From positions 310,001 through 374,000 of the forward strand of contig NZ_JAJUWT010000002.1 in assembly GCF_021390395.1 (NCBI RefSeq): 64,000 nt of DNA. The letters are read 5' to 3'. Origin of the DNA: Saccharothrix sp. S26 (GTDB lineage: Bacteria > Actinomycetota > Actinomycetes > Mycobacteriales > Pseudonocardiaceae). Numbering within the stretch: the stretch's first letter is position 1; each line of letters starts with the position of its first letter. Of this stretch, positions 63,487-64,000 are shown one piece after another. The position numbers and the translations under genes were made by a program. A model generated the notes under the pieces. That model was given only the letters and a program-made list of their open reading frames with translations, did not search any database and had not been told where the DNA came from.

Positions 63487-64000
63487 GTGCCCAAGGTCGT
63501 CGATCCCGAGGCCCGTCGCCGCGAGGTGGCCGAGGCCGTGTTCCGCGTCGTCCGCCGGCACGGCCTCGACCAGGCGTCGCTGCGCAACGTCGCCGCCGAG
63601 GCCGGGCTCGCCATCGGCTCGGTCCGGCACTACTTCGCCGACCACGACGAGCTGCTCCGGTTCGCGCTGGAGGAGCTCACCGACCGGCTCGAACGGCGCG
63701 TCCTCGCCCACGTCGCGCGGGCCCGGTCGGCGACGACGCGCGACGAGCGGGTGCGGGCCGTCGAGGACCTGCTCGGCGAACTGCTGCCGCTGGACCCCGA
63801 CCGGCGCGACGAGTCGGAGATCTGGCTCGCCTTCACCACCGCCGCGCGCACCCGGTCGACGCTGAGGCCGGCGGCACGGCGGTTGCACGAGGGGATGCGC
63901 GTGCTGGTCGGCAAGGTCCTGGCCGAGTCCGGGGTGCCGGATGCCGGGGTGGAGACCGAGCGGCTCACCTCGCTCCTCGACGGCCTCGCCGTGAACGGCG
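63487..64000 (+). CDS. TetR-family regulator (3-prime end cut by window)
   Basis: Starts at GTG 63487 with GAGG nearby. The 171 visible residues show the TetR helix-turn-helix (RREVAEAVFRVVRRHG, then NVAAEAGLAIGSVRHYFADHDELL) and most of the C-terminal helical domain; the Leu-rich SLLDGLAVNG at the window end is the usual start of the last helix. It probably represses itself and the divergent membrane-protein gene through the palindrome in between. Confidence 0.88.
   Translation, partial: MPKVVDPEARRREVAEAVFRVVRRHGLDQASLRNVAAEAGLAIGSVRHYFADHDELLRFALEELTDRLERRVLAHVARARSATTRDERVRAVEDLLGELLPLDPDRRDESEIWLAFTTAARTRSTLRPAARRLHEGMRVLVGKVLAESGVPDAGVETERLTSLLDGLAVNG

Overview
The window is high-G+C (roughly 70 percent or more by eye) chromosomal DNA from a filamentous actinomycete. 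The best guess is the Pseudonocardiales (Lentzea, Saccharothrix or Actinosynnema type). The reasons are the GTG starts and translationally coupled ATGA/GTGA junctions, the ANTAR regulator of PdtaR type, a livJHMGF-paaI-polA neighbourhood, WXG100-type export substrates and many TetR/MMPL pairs. I saw no rRNA, tRNA, CRISPR array or intact insertion sequence. Protein identities rest on motifs and family resemblance read by eye; no database search was run.

Region 1 (1-15.2 kb) is the right-hand part of a specialised-metabolite gene cluster whose core synthase is not in the window. A tightly coupled plus-strand series encodes two NAD-binding reductases, a swivelling-histidine PEP-utilising protein without an ATP-grasp domain, a UbiA prenyltransferase, a FAD monooxygenase, a P450, a small membrane protein, a SnoaL-like protein, an MMPL exporter and a KAS III-like enzyme with a Ser-His-Asp set instead of Cys-His-Asn. 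Opposite lie a TetR regulator, a stand-alone acyltransferase and a catalytically dead IS701-type transposase-like protein. Two similar palindromes, before the tetR gene and before the exporter gene, suggest one regulon.

Region 2 (15.2-27.5 kb) is accessory and housekeeping: a TetR/MMPL pair with tandem operators, an Rrf2/NAD-binding protein pair, a four-gene locus that looks like type VII secretion substrates and chaperones, a cold-shock protein, an exported intradiol dioxygenase fused to a chitin/cellulose-binding module, an AraC regulator and an AAA ATPase.

Region 3 (27.5-35.7 kb) is a defence island, all on the minus strand and mostly overlapping: GHKL (MORC/MutL-like) ATPase, PD-(D/E)XK nuclease, Z1 superfamily-2 helicase, cytosine-5 DNA methyltransferase, Vsr-like endonuclease and a sixth protein of unknown function. 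It looks somewhat lower in G+C than its flanks and sits between recQ and the AAA ATPase.

Region 4 (36-50 kb) holds recQ overlapping a Cys-rich/pentapeptide-repeat fusion gene, a membrane-anchored NACHT-like NTPase, small metabolic enzymes, an MFS exporter, a secreted PLC-like lectin protein, a secreted serine protease and a ThDP enzyme. Region 5 (50-60 kb) is the conserved chromosomal core: ANTAR response regulator, branched-chain amino acid ABC transporter livJHMGF, lipoprotein, hotdog thioesterase and DNA polymerase I. Region 6 (60-64 kb) has regulators with clear palindromic operators, a GNAT, an exported hydrolase and a TetR gene cut by the window end.
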